Positions 38,517-46,743 of a DNA stretch of 64,000 bases are shown here, one piece after another. The stretch is taken from assembly GCA_020249265.1 (NCBI GenBank), contig JADCGA010000001.1:434001-498000 (forward strand), written 5' to 3'. Every line of letters begins with the position of its first letter. Position 1 is the first letter of the stretch. A program made the position numbers and the translations under genes. The stretch comes from Roseomonas sp. GTDB lineage: Bacteria; Pseudomonadota; Alphaproteobacteria; Acetobacterales; Acetobacteraceae. The notes beneath the pieces are model-generated. The model had not been told where the DNA came from. It did not search any database and was given only the letters and a program-made list of their open reading frames with translations.

Positions 38517-39720
38517 GCTTGGGCGGACCCCAGGCGAAGAAGCCAGAACCCTCAGCCCGCAGCACATTGGCCAGCACCATGCGATGGACTTCGGATGCGC
38601 CATCCACCAGCCGTGCCTGACGGGCGTAGCGATACATCCATTCAATCACCGTATCCTTGGAATAGCCGCGCGCGCCCAGCAATTGCAGCGCCGTATCCAC
38701 GGATTTTTGCAAAGCATCCGCGACCACAATCTTCGCCATGGAAACTTCCTTCCGCGCGAAGCCGCCCTGGTCCAGAATCCAGGCCGCCTTCATGGTCAGC
38801 AGCCGGCCGATTTCAATTTCCATCGCCGCCTGGCCCACCAGGCCTTGCACGCTTTCGCGGTCAATCAGCTTCATGCCGAAGGAATCGCGCTGCGCAATGC
38901 GTTCCATGGCGATTTCCAAGGCACGCCGAGACAATCCCAGCCAGCGCATGCAATGGGTCAGCCGCGCCACGCCCAGGCGCATTTGCGTCAGCTTCAGCCC
39001 ATCGCCCTCATTCATTAAAAGGTGCTCATTCGGAACTTCCAGCCCATCGAATTCCAATTCGCAATGCCCGCCATGTTCTTCCGGCCCCATGATCGGAATG
39101 CGGCGCACAATCTTCCACCCCGGTTGATCGGCGCTGAACAGAAAGGCGGAAAGCCCCTTGCGCGGATCATCCGATGTGCGCGCGATGATGATGAAGATCT
39201 TCGCATTGCCCGCGCCGGTAATGAACCATTTGCGCCCGGTGATACGCCAGCGATCATTGCCGATGCGTTCCGCCTTGGTATAGGTCAGGTTCGGGTCAGA
39301 ACCGCAGCCATCCGGTTCGGTCATGGCGAAGGCGGATTGCACATCGCCATCCACAATCGGCTGCAACCAACGCGGCTTCATCGCTTCCGGCAAAATGCGA
39401 TCCAGGATCATCATATTGCCATCATCCGGTGCGGCGCTATTGAACACCACGGGACCGAAGATGGAGCGGTTCATTTCCTCATAACAGGCGGCCATGCCAA
39501 TGCGTGGCAATTCCTGCCCGCCCAAGCGCTTTGGCATTTGTAGCGCCCAAAGCCCTTCTGCCTTCGCGGCCTTGCGCATTTCCGACAGCACATGGGGCGC
39601 GATGTTTTCATGCTCATCAAAATTTGCGCGGTCGGATTCCAGAGGAATCAGCTTTTCATCCACAAAGCGCCGAATGCGCCGGCGCATATCATCAATTTCG
39701 GGGGGCAGGGTGAATTCCAT
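38509..39720 (-). CDS. ACAD11-like acyl-CoA dehydrogenase, LvaC-like
   Basis: A 403-residue acyl-CoA dehydrogenase. The ACAD10/11 type segment FNSAAPDDGNMMILDRI is present, followed by the flavin block SAFAMTEPDGCGSDPN. The C-terminus reads RQARLVDGASEVHRM, so the usual catalytic Glu position (YEGT) is Asp, a change I recall for the ACAD10/11 branch. It partners the kinase encoded next in the operon (8-bp overlap). In the lva pathway LvaC converts the phosphorylated acyl-CoA to enoyl/3-hydroxyacyl-CoA. Confidence 0.88.
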   Translation of the reverse strand: MEFTLPPEIDDMRRRIRRFVDEKLIPLESDRANFDEHENIAPHVLSEMRKAAKAEGLWALQMPKRLGGQELPRIGMAACYEEMNRSIFGPVVFNSAAPDDGNMMILDRILPEAMKPRWLQPIVDGDVQSAFAMTEPDGCGSDPNLTYTKAERIGNDRWRITGRKWFITGAGNAKIFIIIARTSDDPRKGLSAFLFSADQPGWKIVRRIPIMGPEEHGGHCELEFDGLEVPNEHLLMNEGDGLKLTQMRLGVARLTHCMRWLGLSRRALEIAMERIAQRDSFGMKLIDRESVQGLVGQAAMEIEIGRLLTMKAAWILDQGGFARKEVSMAKIVVADALQKSVDTALQLLGARGYSKDTVIEWMYRYARQARLVDGASEVHRMVLANVLRAEGSGFFAWGPPKHG

Positions 39721-39731
39721 GGCGGCAAAAC

Positions 39732-40499
39732 CTAAAGCGGGTTGATTGAATGGCCACCATCCACTGTCACCACCGCGCCGGTCATATGCGCCCCGGCGGC
39801 GGAAGCGAGCAGCAATAGCGGCCCGGTAAGGTCCTCGGCAGCGCCCAGCCGGCGCTGCGGGATGCGCTTGATCATCGCCTGCCCGGAATCGGAGGCGAAG
39901 TAATCGCGGTTGATATCAGTGGCGATATAGCCAGGCGCAATCGCATTCACGCGAATGCCATGGCGCGCCCATTCCACCGCCAAATGCCGCGTCATGTGCA
40001 AAAGCCCTGCCTTGGCGGCGGTATAGCCGACCACGCCCGGAATGATACGCTCCCCAAGGACCGAGGCGATATTCACCACCACACCGGGGGTTCTCGCCGC
40101 CACCAGGCGCTTGGCGGCTTCCTGCGCCACCAGAAAACAGCCGCGCAGATTCACATCCAGCACCGAATCCCAATCCTCAGCGCTTTGTTGCAAAGCGGGC
40201 TTGGTCACGGCAATGCCGGCATTGTTGAGCAGAATATCGCAGGGCGCGCCGAAGGCCGCTTCCGCGGCGGCAAAGGCAAGGGGGATGGTCTCAGGCGCGG
40301 TCACATCCAAAGGCACGGAAACCGCCCGGGCGCCCAATTCCGTCGCCAGAGCAGCAGTTGCTGCTTCCCGCCGCGCGGCCAGGGCCACTGAGGCACCCGC
40401 GCCATGCAGCACGCGGGCGAAATGCGAGCCCAAAACGCCGGACGCACCAGTCACCAGCGCGACGCGCCCCTGCAACGAGAACATTCCAGCAATATCCAC
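39732..40499 (-). CDS. Short-chain dehydrogenase/reductase (first gene of acyl-CoA operon), LvaD-like by context
   Basis: A 255-residue classical SDR with the NAD(P) loop VALVTGASGVLGSHFARVL, the NNAGIAV motif, and the catalytic Tyr-Lys pair in YTAAKAGLLHM. GTG at 40499 has a GGGAGG ribosome site 7-8 nt away; an internal ATG at 40484 is the alternative. As first gene of the operon, with the kinase/DUF6285/ACAD set downstream, it may interconvert a 4-oxo and 4-hydroxy acyl group. It is divergent from another SDR gene. Confidence 0.88.
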   Translation of the reverse strand: MDIAGMFSLQGRVALVTGASGVLGSHFARVLHGAGASVALAARREAATAALATELGARAVSVPLDVTAPETIPLAFAAAEAAFGAPCDILLNNAGIAVTKPALQQSAEDWDSVLDVNLRGCFLVAQEAAKRLVAARTPGVVVNIASVLGERIIPGVVGYTAAKAGLLHMTRHLAVEWARHGIRVNAIAPGYIATDINRDYFASDSGQAMIKRIPQRRLGAAEDLTGPLLLLASAAGAHMTGAVVTVDGGHSINPL

Positions 40500-40614
40500 T
40501 GCGCCACCTCCCTCTTACGCCAAGGGGTGCCACCGGGCGGGCGCCGGGGCAAGCCCTCAAGACAGAGCCCCCGTTTCATTCTAGCCTGCCCTTCTGGATA
40601 TAGGGGGTTGAACC

Positions 40615-41364
40615 ATGTCAGGCGAAGCAAAGGTGGCGCTGGTGACGGGCGCGCAGCAGGGCATCGGCGCCGCCGCCGCGCGGGCTTTGGCGGCTTCGGG
40701 CCATGATGTCGCGATCAATTGGCTGGATGATCAGGCCCAGGCGGAGGCCGTGGCGGCCGAAATCCGCGCAACCGGACGGCGCGCGGCGCTGATCCAAGGC
40801 GATGTCGGCACCGCCGCTGGCGCTGCTGCCCTGGTAGAACAGACCATCGCCGCGCTTGGGCGCATTGATGTGCTGGTGAATAATGCCGGCATCTTCCCGC
40901 GCGTTGAATTCCTGGACATGACGGAAGCGGAATGGGACCGCGTTATTGCCGTGAACCTGAAGGGCAGCGCCTTTTGCGCCCAGGCTGCGGCGCGCGCCAT
41001 GGTGGCGGCTGGGATCAAGGGGGTGATCATCAACCTCTCCTCCTCCTCGGTCCGGGGGGCGCCGCTTGGGGTGCATTACACGGCCACCAAGGCCGGCATT
41101 ATCGGCATGACACGGTCCATGGCGCTGTCGCTCGCCCCATATGATATTCGCGTGAACGCCATCGCGCCCGGCCTGACGGATACCGCGCAGCCGCGCTACG
41201 GCAATAGCGAAGCGGAGCTTGCCGTGATGGCCCAGCAAATCCCGCTGGGGCGGATGGGGCGGCCCGAGGAAATCGCCGGGTTGATGGCCTATCTTGCGTC
41301 TGATCAAGCCGCTTGGATCACGGGTCAGGTTTATCACATCAATGGGGGCAATTACCTCGCCTGA
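40615..41364 (+). CDS. Short-chain dehydrogenase/reductase (3-oxoacyl-reductase-like)
   Basis: A 249-residue SDR. The glycine-rich loop is VALVTGAQQGIGAAAARALA; VLVNNAGIFPRVEF and YTATKAGIIGMTRSMALSLA (Tyr, Lys) form the active site, and APGLTDTAQPRYG follows. It is closest in style to FabG-like reductases. ATG at 40615 has an AGGGGG ribosome site. It is divergent from the lva-like operon (115 bp apart), so shared regulation is possible, and is followed closely by a cytochrome gene. Confidence 0.88.
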   Translation: MSGEAKVALVTGAQQGIGAAAARALAASGHDVAINWLDDQAQAEAVAAEIRATGRRAALIQGDVGTAAGAAALVEQTIAALGRIDVLVNNAGIFPRVEFLDMTEAEWDRVIAVNLKGSAFCAQAAARAMVAAGIKGVIINLSSSSVRGAPLGVHYTATKAGIIGMTRSMALSLAPYDIRVNAIAPGLTDTAQPRYGNSEAELAVMAQQIPLGRMGRPEEIAGLMAYLASDQAAWITGQVYHINGGNYLA

Positions 41365-41395
41365 GGCAAAGCCACCCAGAAGCAGGAGGATCAAC

Positions 41396-41713
41396 ATGCG
41401 CAATTGGCTGATCGCATGCGTATTGGTGGCGCTGCCGGGGGCGGCCCTGGCGCAGATGGAACCCGGGGACCCGATTGCCGGCCAGCGCTTGGCCACGACC
41501 TGGTGCGCCAATTGCCACCGCATCGCGCCTGGCGGCCCTGGGCCGGCCACGGATATTGCGCCAAGCTTCGCCGCCATTGCCGCGCTGCCTTCCACAACTT
41601 CCATGTCGCTGCGTGCCTATTTGCGCACGCCGCATGCCAATATGCCGGATTACCGCCTGAGCCGGGAGGAACTGGATGATATTGTGGCTTATCTGTTGAC
41701 GGTTAGGCGCTAA
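41396..41713 (+). CDS. Small cytochrome c
   Basis: A 105-residue periplasmic c-type cytochrome with a signal peptide (MRNWLIACVLVALPGAALA). The haem-attachment motif is CANCH, and the distal Met is probably in ANMPDYRLS. It likely passes electrons between periplasmic enzymes and the terminal oxidase. ATG at 41396 has a GCAGGAGGA ribosome site, 31 nt after the SDR stop. Its last codons and stop lie in an 18-bp direct repeat found again 1,020 bp downstream. Confidence 0.88.
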   Translation: MRNWLIACVLVALPGAALAQMEPGDPIAGQRLATTWCANCHRIAPGGPGPATDIAPSFAAIAALPSTTSMSLRAYLRTPHANMPDYRLSREELDDIVAYLLTVRR

Positions 41714-41718
41714 ACCCG
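41701..41718 (+). repeat. Direct repeat, left copy (end of cytochrome gene)
   Basis: GGTTAGGCGCTAAACCCG, which includes the last cytochrome codons and the TAA stop. The identical sequence is at 42721-42738. Upstream similarity (23 of 26 bases over 41693-41718 versus 42713-42738) suggests duplication of the cytochrome 3' end during insertion. Confidence 0.85.
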
Positions 41719-41783
41719 TAGCGAATCGGTCCGTTCAGTTTCGAGCATCCGCTGCGCAACTGGCAGCACAACGTTTGGCATAC

Positions 41784-42659
41784 ATGGCAAGACCGATGAC
41801 CTTTCAGAAATACTACGTTGCCTGTGCCTTTGCGATCTGGGGTTCCATGTCTCTCTATTGGAGCCTGCTGCCCGGAGTGGCGGAAATCACCGTCGTGGCG
41901 TTTCGCATTGTTACCACGCTCTTTGTCTATGCAGCCGTGGCACTCAACGGCCAAGGCAGCCTGCGTCTCGCCCGCAAAGATTACGCGCTGGCCGCTCTGG
42001 CAGGCGCCGTGATCGGCCTGAACTGGCTGTGTTTTGTCTATGCGGTGACCCTGGAAAAAGTCACAGAATTCAGTTTGGGCACCTTCTCGGCCCCGGCTTT
42101 GTCGATGATGCTGGGCTATTGGTTCTTCTCGGAAAAGGCCTCGAAACTGGATTTCCTATCCTTTGCCTTTGTCCTGCTCGGCATTGCGGTCTATGCGTTA
42201 TCCATGTCTGATATGCCGATCCTTGGCATTCTGGTGATGCTGACGACATCGGTTTACTTTGCCCTAAAGAAGGTGATTAACGGACCCGCTTCAACCGTCT
42301 TGCTTGTAGAAACGTTCACCTTATTGCCGGTTGCCCTCGTGGTGCTGTACCTGAACCGGAGCGAAATTGCGGGTTTCGATCTGCGTACTTTGGTGCTTCT
42401 CCTTCTGATCGGGCCGGTCAGCTTCGTGCCGCTGTACCTCTTTGGCGTCGGTGTCAAAATCACCCGAATGATCGAAGTCGGCTATCTGCAATACATTTCG
42501 CCCTTCCTCAGCCTTACCTTGGCGCTGCTGTACTTTGGCGAAAAGATTACCGAAGTGCGCATGGTGGCCTTTGCCTTGATCGGTCTGGCGGTGGCATTGC
42601 GGCTGCAAGCGCTGCGGCGCAAGGCCAATCCCGCCCCCGCTGTCACGGCCAAGACCTGA
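41784..42659 (+). CDS. RarD-like EamA/DMT family permease
   Basis: A 291-residue protein with ten predicted membrane helices. The RarD-style start is CAFAIWGSMSLYWSLLPGV, and the second half contains GVGVKITRMIEVGYLQYISP. It exports or imports an unknown small molecule. The start is uncertain: ATG at 41784 or 41796, or TTG at 41775; no strong ribosome site is seen. The gene lies wholly between two copies of an 18-bp direct repeat, and its codon use looks different from its neighbours, so it may be a recently inserted cassette. Confidence 0.85.
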   Translation: MARPMTFQKYYVACAFAIWGSMSLYWSLLPGVAEITVVAFRIVTTLFVYAAVALNGQGSLRLARKDYALAALAGAVIGLNWLCFVYAVTLEKVTEFSLGTFSAPALSMMLGYWFFSEKASKLDFLSFAFVLLGIAVYALSMSDMPILGILVMLTTSVYFALKKVINGPASTVLLVETFTLLPVALVVLYLNRSEIAGFDLRTLVLLLLIGPVSFVPLYLFGVGVKITRMIEVGYLQYISPFLSLTLALLYFGEKITEVRMVAFALIGLAVALRLQALRRKANPAPAVTAKT

Positions 42660-42720
42660 TGAGCCCCGCCATGGACCGCACTTGACCGGCGCGGCCTGTA
42701 CACGCGACCCGTCTATTGGA

Positions 42721-42738
42721 GGTTAGGCGCTAAACCCG
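42721..42738 (+). repeat. Direct repeat, right copy
   Basis: GGTTAGGCGCTAAACCCG, identical to 41701-41718 and exactly 1,020 bp downstream, after the RarD-like gene. Confidence 0.85.
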
Positions 42739-42799
42739 GTCTGGCGCCCCGGCAAAACCAAGTCTAGCATCCCCGGCCTTGAGCAAGGGGGAAATAATC

Positions 42800-43858
42800 T
42801 TGTCCACAGTCAATAAGCCATTCCGCGTCGCCTATCTGGAACGCGTGCCGCATCCAAGCTTTCTGGAAACCGCCACCGCCGATCCCGCTTTGGAAGTGGT
42901 GCGGCTTTCTTTGGAAAATGGGGAGGAAGCCGCGATCGCCGAACTCGCCACCTGTGATGGCTATTATGTGCGCGCTTCGCGCGATGAATTGCCCAAGGCG
43001 CTTCACGTGCATGATGCGCTGTTGCAGCGCCTGCCCAATCTGCTGATGGTGGCATCCCAAGGCGCCGGCTATGACACGATTGACCCAAATTCCTGCACCA
43101 AGGCGGGCGTGTTGCTGGTGAACCAGGCCGGCGGCAATGCCGAAGCCGTGGCGGAACACGCCGTTGGCATGATGCTGGCGTTGATCAAGAAAATGCCGCA
43201 GACCCATGCCGCCATGCGCGCCGGGGAAGCCAAGCGTCGCGAAGTGTTTATGGGTAATAATCTGCTCGGCAAGACCGTTGGCGTGATTGGCATTGGCAAT
43301 GTGGGGTCGCGCACCACCGCCATTGTGAAGGCCGCCTTCAATTGTCGCGTGCTGGCTTATGACCCTTATGTGGATGCCGAAGCCGTCGCCAAGCGTGGTG
43401 CGGAAAAGGTGGAATTGGCCGAATTGCTGGCGCAATCTGATATTGTCAGCGTGCATTGCCCGCTGACCCCCGAAAGCCGCGCTATTGTGGATGCCAAGGC
43501 GCTGGCCGGCATGAAGAAGGGCGCCATTCTGGTCACGACGGCGCGCGGTTCCATTCATGATGAATCCGATGTGCTGGCCGCGCTGGAATCCGGGCAATTG
43601 GCCTCCGCCGGTTTGGATGTTTGGGAACAGGAACCGCCGCCCAAGGAGCACCCGCTTTTGTGGCATCCGGCAGTGATCTGCACGCAGCACACGGCGGGGG
43701 TCACCCATGAAAGCCGTTCCATGATCACGCGCATCGCAGCGGAAGCCTTTTCCGCCTGCGCCGCGGGGAAGATGCCGCCGCGCATCATCAATCCGGAAGT
43801 GAAGGGCCGTTTCGCGGAGCGCTACGCCGCAGCGCGTGGCCGCGCCATTACGGATTGA
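42800..43858 (+). CDS. D-isomer-specific 2-hydroxyacid dehydrogenase
   Basis: A 352-residue NAD-dependent dehydrogenase of the phosphoglycerate dehydrogenase family. NAD loop VGVIGIGNVGSRTTAIVK near residue 155; catalytic Arg in VTTARGSIH, Glu in LDVWEQEPP and His in CTQHTAGVTHES. It interconverts a 2-hydroxy and a 2-keto acid; serine biosynthesis is not implied. TTG at 42800 follows the strong site AAGGGGGA by 7 nt and is preferred over the TTG at 42779. It starts a plus-strand run of six genes. Confidence 0.88.
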   Translation: MSTVNKPFRVAYLERVPHPSFLETATADPALEVVRLSLENGEEAAIAELATCDGYYVRASRDELPKALHVHDALLQRLPNLLMVASQGAGYDTIDPNSCTKAGVLLVNQAGGNAEAVAEHAVGMMLALIKKMPQTHAAMRAGEAKRREVFMGNNLLGKTVGVIGIGNVGSRTTAIVKAAFNCRVLAYDPYVDAEAVAKRGAEKVELAELLAQSDIVSVHCPLTPESRAIVDAKALAGMKKGAILVTTARGSIHDESDVLAALESGQLASAGLDVWEQEPPPKEHPLLWHPAVICTQHTAGVTHESRSMITRIAAEAFSACAAGKMPPRIINPEVKGRFAERYAAARGRAITD

Positions 43859-43879
43859 AGCCGCGTTTGGGCTTTTTCC

Positions 43880-45043
43880 GTGAGTAGCTCGGCTTCCAAG
43901 GCCAGGGTGGTAACGGTGCTTGGCACCACCCAAACCCTGGCCTGGGGGTCTTCCTATTATCTGCCGGCGATTCTGGCCGCACCAATCGCCGAGGATCTGG
44001 GCCTGTCGCGTGTCCTGGTCTTTGGTGTGTTTTCGGGTTCGCTGCTGCTGACCGCGCTGCTGGGGCCGGCGGCGGGCCGCGCGATTGATCAGCGCGGTGG
44101 GCGCGATGTGCTGGCCATTTCGAACGTGATTTTCATACTGGGCCTGCTGATCATGGCCTTTGCCAATGGCCTGCCGATGCTGATTCTAAGCTGGTTCATC
44201 ATTGGCATTGCCATGGCGATGGGGCTTTATGATGCGGCCTTTGCGACGCTGGCTGGGCTTTACGGCAAGGATGCGCGCAACAGCATCACCGGCATTACGC
44301 TGTTTGCGGGCTTTGCCAGCACGGTCGGCTGGCCGCTTTCCGCGCTGATGGAAGCGGAATGGGGCTGGCGCGGCGCCTGCCTTGGCTGGGTTGCTTTGCA
44401 TCTATTCATCTGCCTGCCGCTCAATCGTTTTCTGATTCCGAAGGCACCGCCACCACCACCCAAGGAAGCCGCGCGGCCGCTATCCGCCGAGGAAACGCGC
44501 GATCGCAAGCGGGATATGATCCTGCTCGCTTTCGTGCTGGCAACAGCGAGTTTCAGTTCCACCGCGCTTGCCGCGCATTTGCCGGGCTTGCTGCAATCCG
44601 CAGGAACAACGCTTACCGCCGCCATTGCGGCTGGCGCTTTGATGGGGCCAGCGCAGGTCGCTGCGCGCGTGGTGGAATTCACCATGATGCGCAAGATGAA
44701 CCCGCTTTTCTCCGCACGCATCGCTGCCGGTGCGCATCCTGTGGCCGTGGTGGTGCTGATGGCGCTTGGCGCGCCCTTCGCTGCGCTTTTTGTGATTATC
44801 CATGGCGCGGGGAATGGCTTGCTCACCATCACGCGCGGCACGCTGCCGCTCGCGCTATTCGGGCCGGTTGGCTATGGGCAGCGCCAGGGCTTCATCACCG
44901 CGCCGGCGCGCGCTTCGCAGGCTTTTGCGCCTTTGCTTTTCGGGCTGCTGCTGGATGATTTCGGCGCGGCTTCACTATGGCTAACCGCGCTGCTTGGCGT
45001 TGCAGCCGTCGCGGCGCTTTTCATGATGCGTGTTCGGCAATGA
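43880..45043 (+). CDS. MFS transporter
   Basis: A 387-residue major facilitator with about twelve membrane helices. The loop after helix 2 reads GRAIDQRGGRDVL, a typical MFS motif A variant. It may take up the substrate of the operon. The start is GTG at 43880, 21 nt after the dehydrogenase stop. The substrate cannot be deduced. Confidence 0.85.
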   Translation: MSSSASKARVVTVLGTTQTLAWGSSYYLPAILAAPIAEDLGLSRVLVFGVFSGSLLLTALLGPAAGRAIDQRGGRDVLAISNVIFILGLLIMAFANGLPMLILSWFIIGIAMAMGLYDAAFATLAGLYGKDARNSITGITLFAGFASTVGWPLSALMEAEWGWRGACLGWVALHLFICLPLNRFLIPKAPPPPPKEAARPLSAEETRDRKRDMILLAFVLATASFSSTALAAHLPGLLQSAGTTLTAAIAAGALMGPAQVAARVVEFTMMRKMNPLFSARIAAGAHPVAVVVLMALGAPFAALFVIIHGAGNGLLTITRGTLPLALFGPVGYGQRQGFITAPARASQAFAPLLFGLLLDDFGAASLWLTALLGVAAVAALFMMRVRQ

Positions 45044-45054
45044 AGGGAACACTT

Positions 45055-46743
45055 ATGCAAGATAATTGGCGATCACGCACCAGCACCAGCTTTGATTGCG
45101 AAAAGCGCCCAGCCCTTGGCACACGCGGCATGGTGGTGACGAACCATCCGCTCGCCTCCGCCGCTGGGGCGGAAATGCTGGCCGCCGGCGGCAATGCGGT
45201 GGATGGCGCCATCGCCGCGCTGTTCACGCTGACGGTGGTTGAGCCCATGATGGTGGGCATTCTGGGCGGCGGCATAGCGCATCTGCGTCTGCCTGACGGG
45301 CGCCACACGGTGATTGACGGGCTTTCCACCGCCCCCGCCGCCGCGCGCGCTGATATGTTCTCACCTGCCGAGTCCGGCAATGCGATGAATTTCGAAGCAA
45401 CGGGCCGCGCCAATGTGGTTGGGCCACTTTCAGTTGCGGTGCCGGGCAATTTGCGTGCCTGGTGCGAAACGCTTGAAGGTTTCGGCAGCCTGCCGCTGGC
45501 GGATGTGATGGCGCCGGCCATTCGCCATGCGGCGCGCGGGTTTAATGTGACGCCCTATTTGGCGGAATGTATCGGCGAAGCCGCACATGATCTGGCGCGC
45601 GATCCCGCCATTGCCGCGTTGCTGCTGCCGGGCGGCGCGCCGATCAAGCCAGGCGCGCGGCTGATCCAGGCGGAATACGCTGAGACGTTGGCGCTGATCG
45701 CACGCGAAGGGCCTGGCGTATTGAATGGCGCCCTGGGCAAGGCAGTGGCGGAGGGCATTGCCAAGGCCGGCGGCATTGTCTCCGCCGCCGATATTGCTGA
45801 TTTCACGACGATAGAACGCGCGCCTTTGCGCGGCCCTTATCGTGGCTATGAGGTGTTGTTGCCGCCCCCACCCGCTTCTTCCGGCGTGCATGTGCTGCAA
45901 ATGCTGAACATATTGGAAGGCTTCGATCTGCGCGGCATGGGCTTTGGCAGCGCCGATACGCTGCATCTGCTGGCCGAGGCGTTGAAGATTGCCTTCGCCG
46001 ATCGCGCCGCCGCCACTGCCGACCCTGCCTTTGTGGATGTGCCCGTCGCACGGCTAATTTCGCGCGCCTATGGCGATGAACGCCGCGCCGCGATTGATAT
46101 GGCCCGCGCGCAAGCCTGGGGGCCGGGTGTTGGCCCAGGCGAGAGCGCCAATACCACCCATGTCACGGTGGCGGATGATCAGGGGAATATCGTTTGTTCC
46201 ACCCAGACCATCAATTCGCTGTTTGGCGCGCGCTTCCTGGTGCCGGGCACAGGCTTGATCCCGAACAACTACATGGCGCTGTTTGACCCGCGCCCGGGCA
46301 AGGCGCTGTCTGTCGCGCCGGGCAAGCGCATCACGACTTCGCAGGCGCCGCTGATTGCCTTGCGTGATGGCAAGCCGGCCTATGCGCTGGGGATGCCGGG
46401 TGGTTTGCGGATTTTTGGTTCTGTCATGCAGGGCTTTCTTAATCTGGTGGATCACGGCATGTCGCTGCAGGAAGCGGTGGAAGCGCCGCGGCTTTGGACG
46501 CAAGGTGCGGCGGTGGAAGTGGAACCCGACTTTGATGCGGCAGTACTTGAAGCCCTAAAGGCTCGCGGGCATCAGGTGGCGCCCACGCCGCATGTTGGCG
46601 GCGGCATGAATGCCATTGCCTTCCAGTCCGATGGCAGCATGGAAGGGGCGGCCTGCTGGCGCGCGGATGGCACTGCAATTGGCTTAGGCGGCGGCTTGGC
46701 GCGGCAAGGTGTACGCTTCTGGCCGGACCGCGTCCGCGCATGA
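45055..46743 (+). CDS. Gamma-glutamyltransferase family protein
   Basis: A 562-residue Ntn-hydrolase of the GGT family. The autoprocessing and catalytic Thr is at GESANTTHVTVADDQGNI; NSLFGARFLVPGTGLIPNNY and the family start GMVVTNHPLASAAGAEMLAAG are conserved. It has no clear signal peptide, unlike typical periplasmic GGT, so a cytoplasmic role on gamma-glutamyl or similar amides is likely. ATG at 45055 has an AAGGGA ribosome site. Its stop overlaps the start of the TPP enzyme (ATGA). Confidence 0.88.
   Translation: MQDNWRSRTSTSFDCEKRPALGTRGMVVTNHPLASAAGAEMLAAGGNAVDGAIAALFTLTVVEPMMVGILGGGIAHLRLPDGRHTVIDGLSTAPAAARADMFSPAESGNAMNFEATGRANVVGPLSVAVPGNLRAWCETLEGFGSLPLADVMAPAIRHAARGFNVTPYLAECIGEAAHDLARDPAIAALLLPGGAPIKPGARLIQAEYAETLALIAREGPGVLNGALGKAVAEGIAKAGGIVSAADIADFTTIERAPLRGPYRGYEVLLPPPPASSGVHVLQMLNILEGFDLRGMGFGSADTLHLLAEALKIAFADRAAATADPAFVDVPVARLISRAYGDERRAAIDMARAQAWGPGVGPGESANTTHVTVADDQGNIVCSTQTINSLFGARFLVPGTGLIPNNYMALFDPRPGKALSVAPGKRITTSQAPLIALRDGKPAYALGMPGGLRIFGSVMQGFLNLVDHGMSLQEAVEAPRLWTQGAAVEVEPDFDAAVLEALKARGHQVAPTPHVGGGMNAIAFQSDGSMEGAACWRADGTAIGLGGGLARQGVRFWPDRVRA

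Noticed and set aside
41701-42738. Integron cassette (attC) around the RarD-like gene
   Set aside because: The repeat contains GTTAGGC, which fits the GTTRRRY core, but no matching RYYYAAC partner or folded attC lies in 42660-42720, and there is no integrase.
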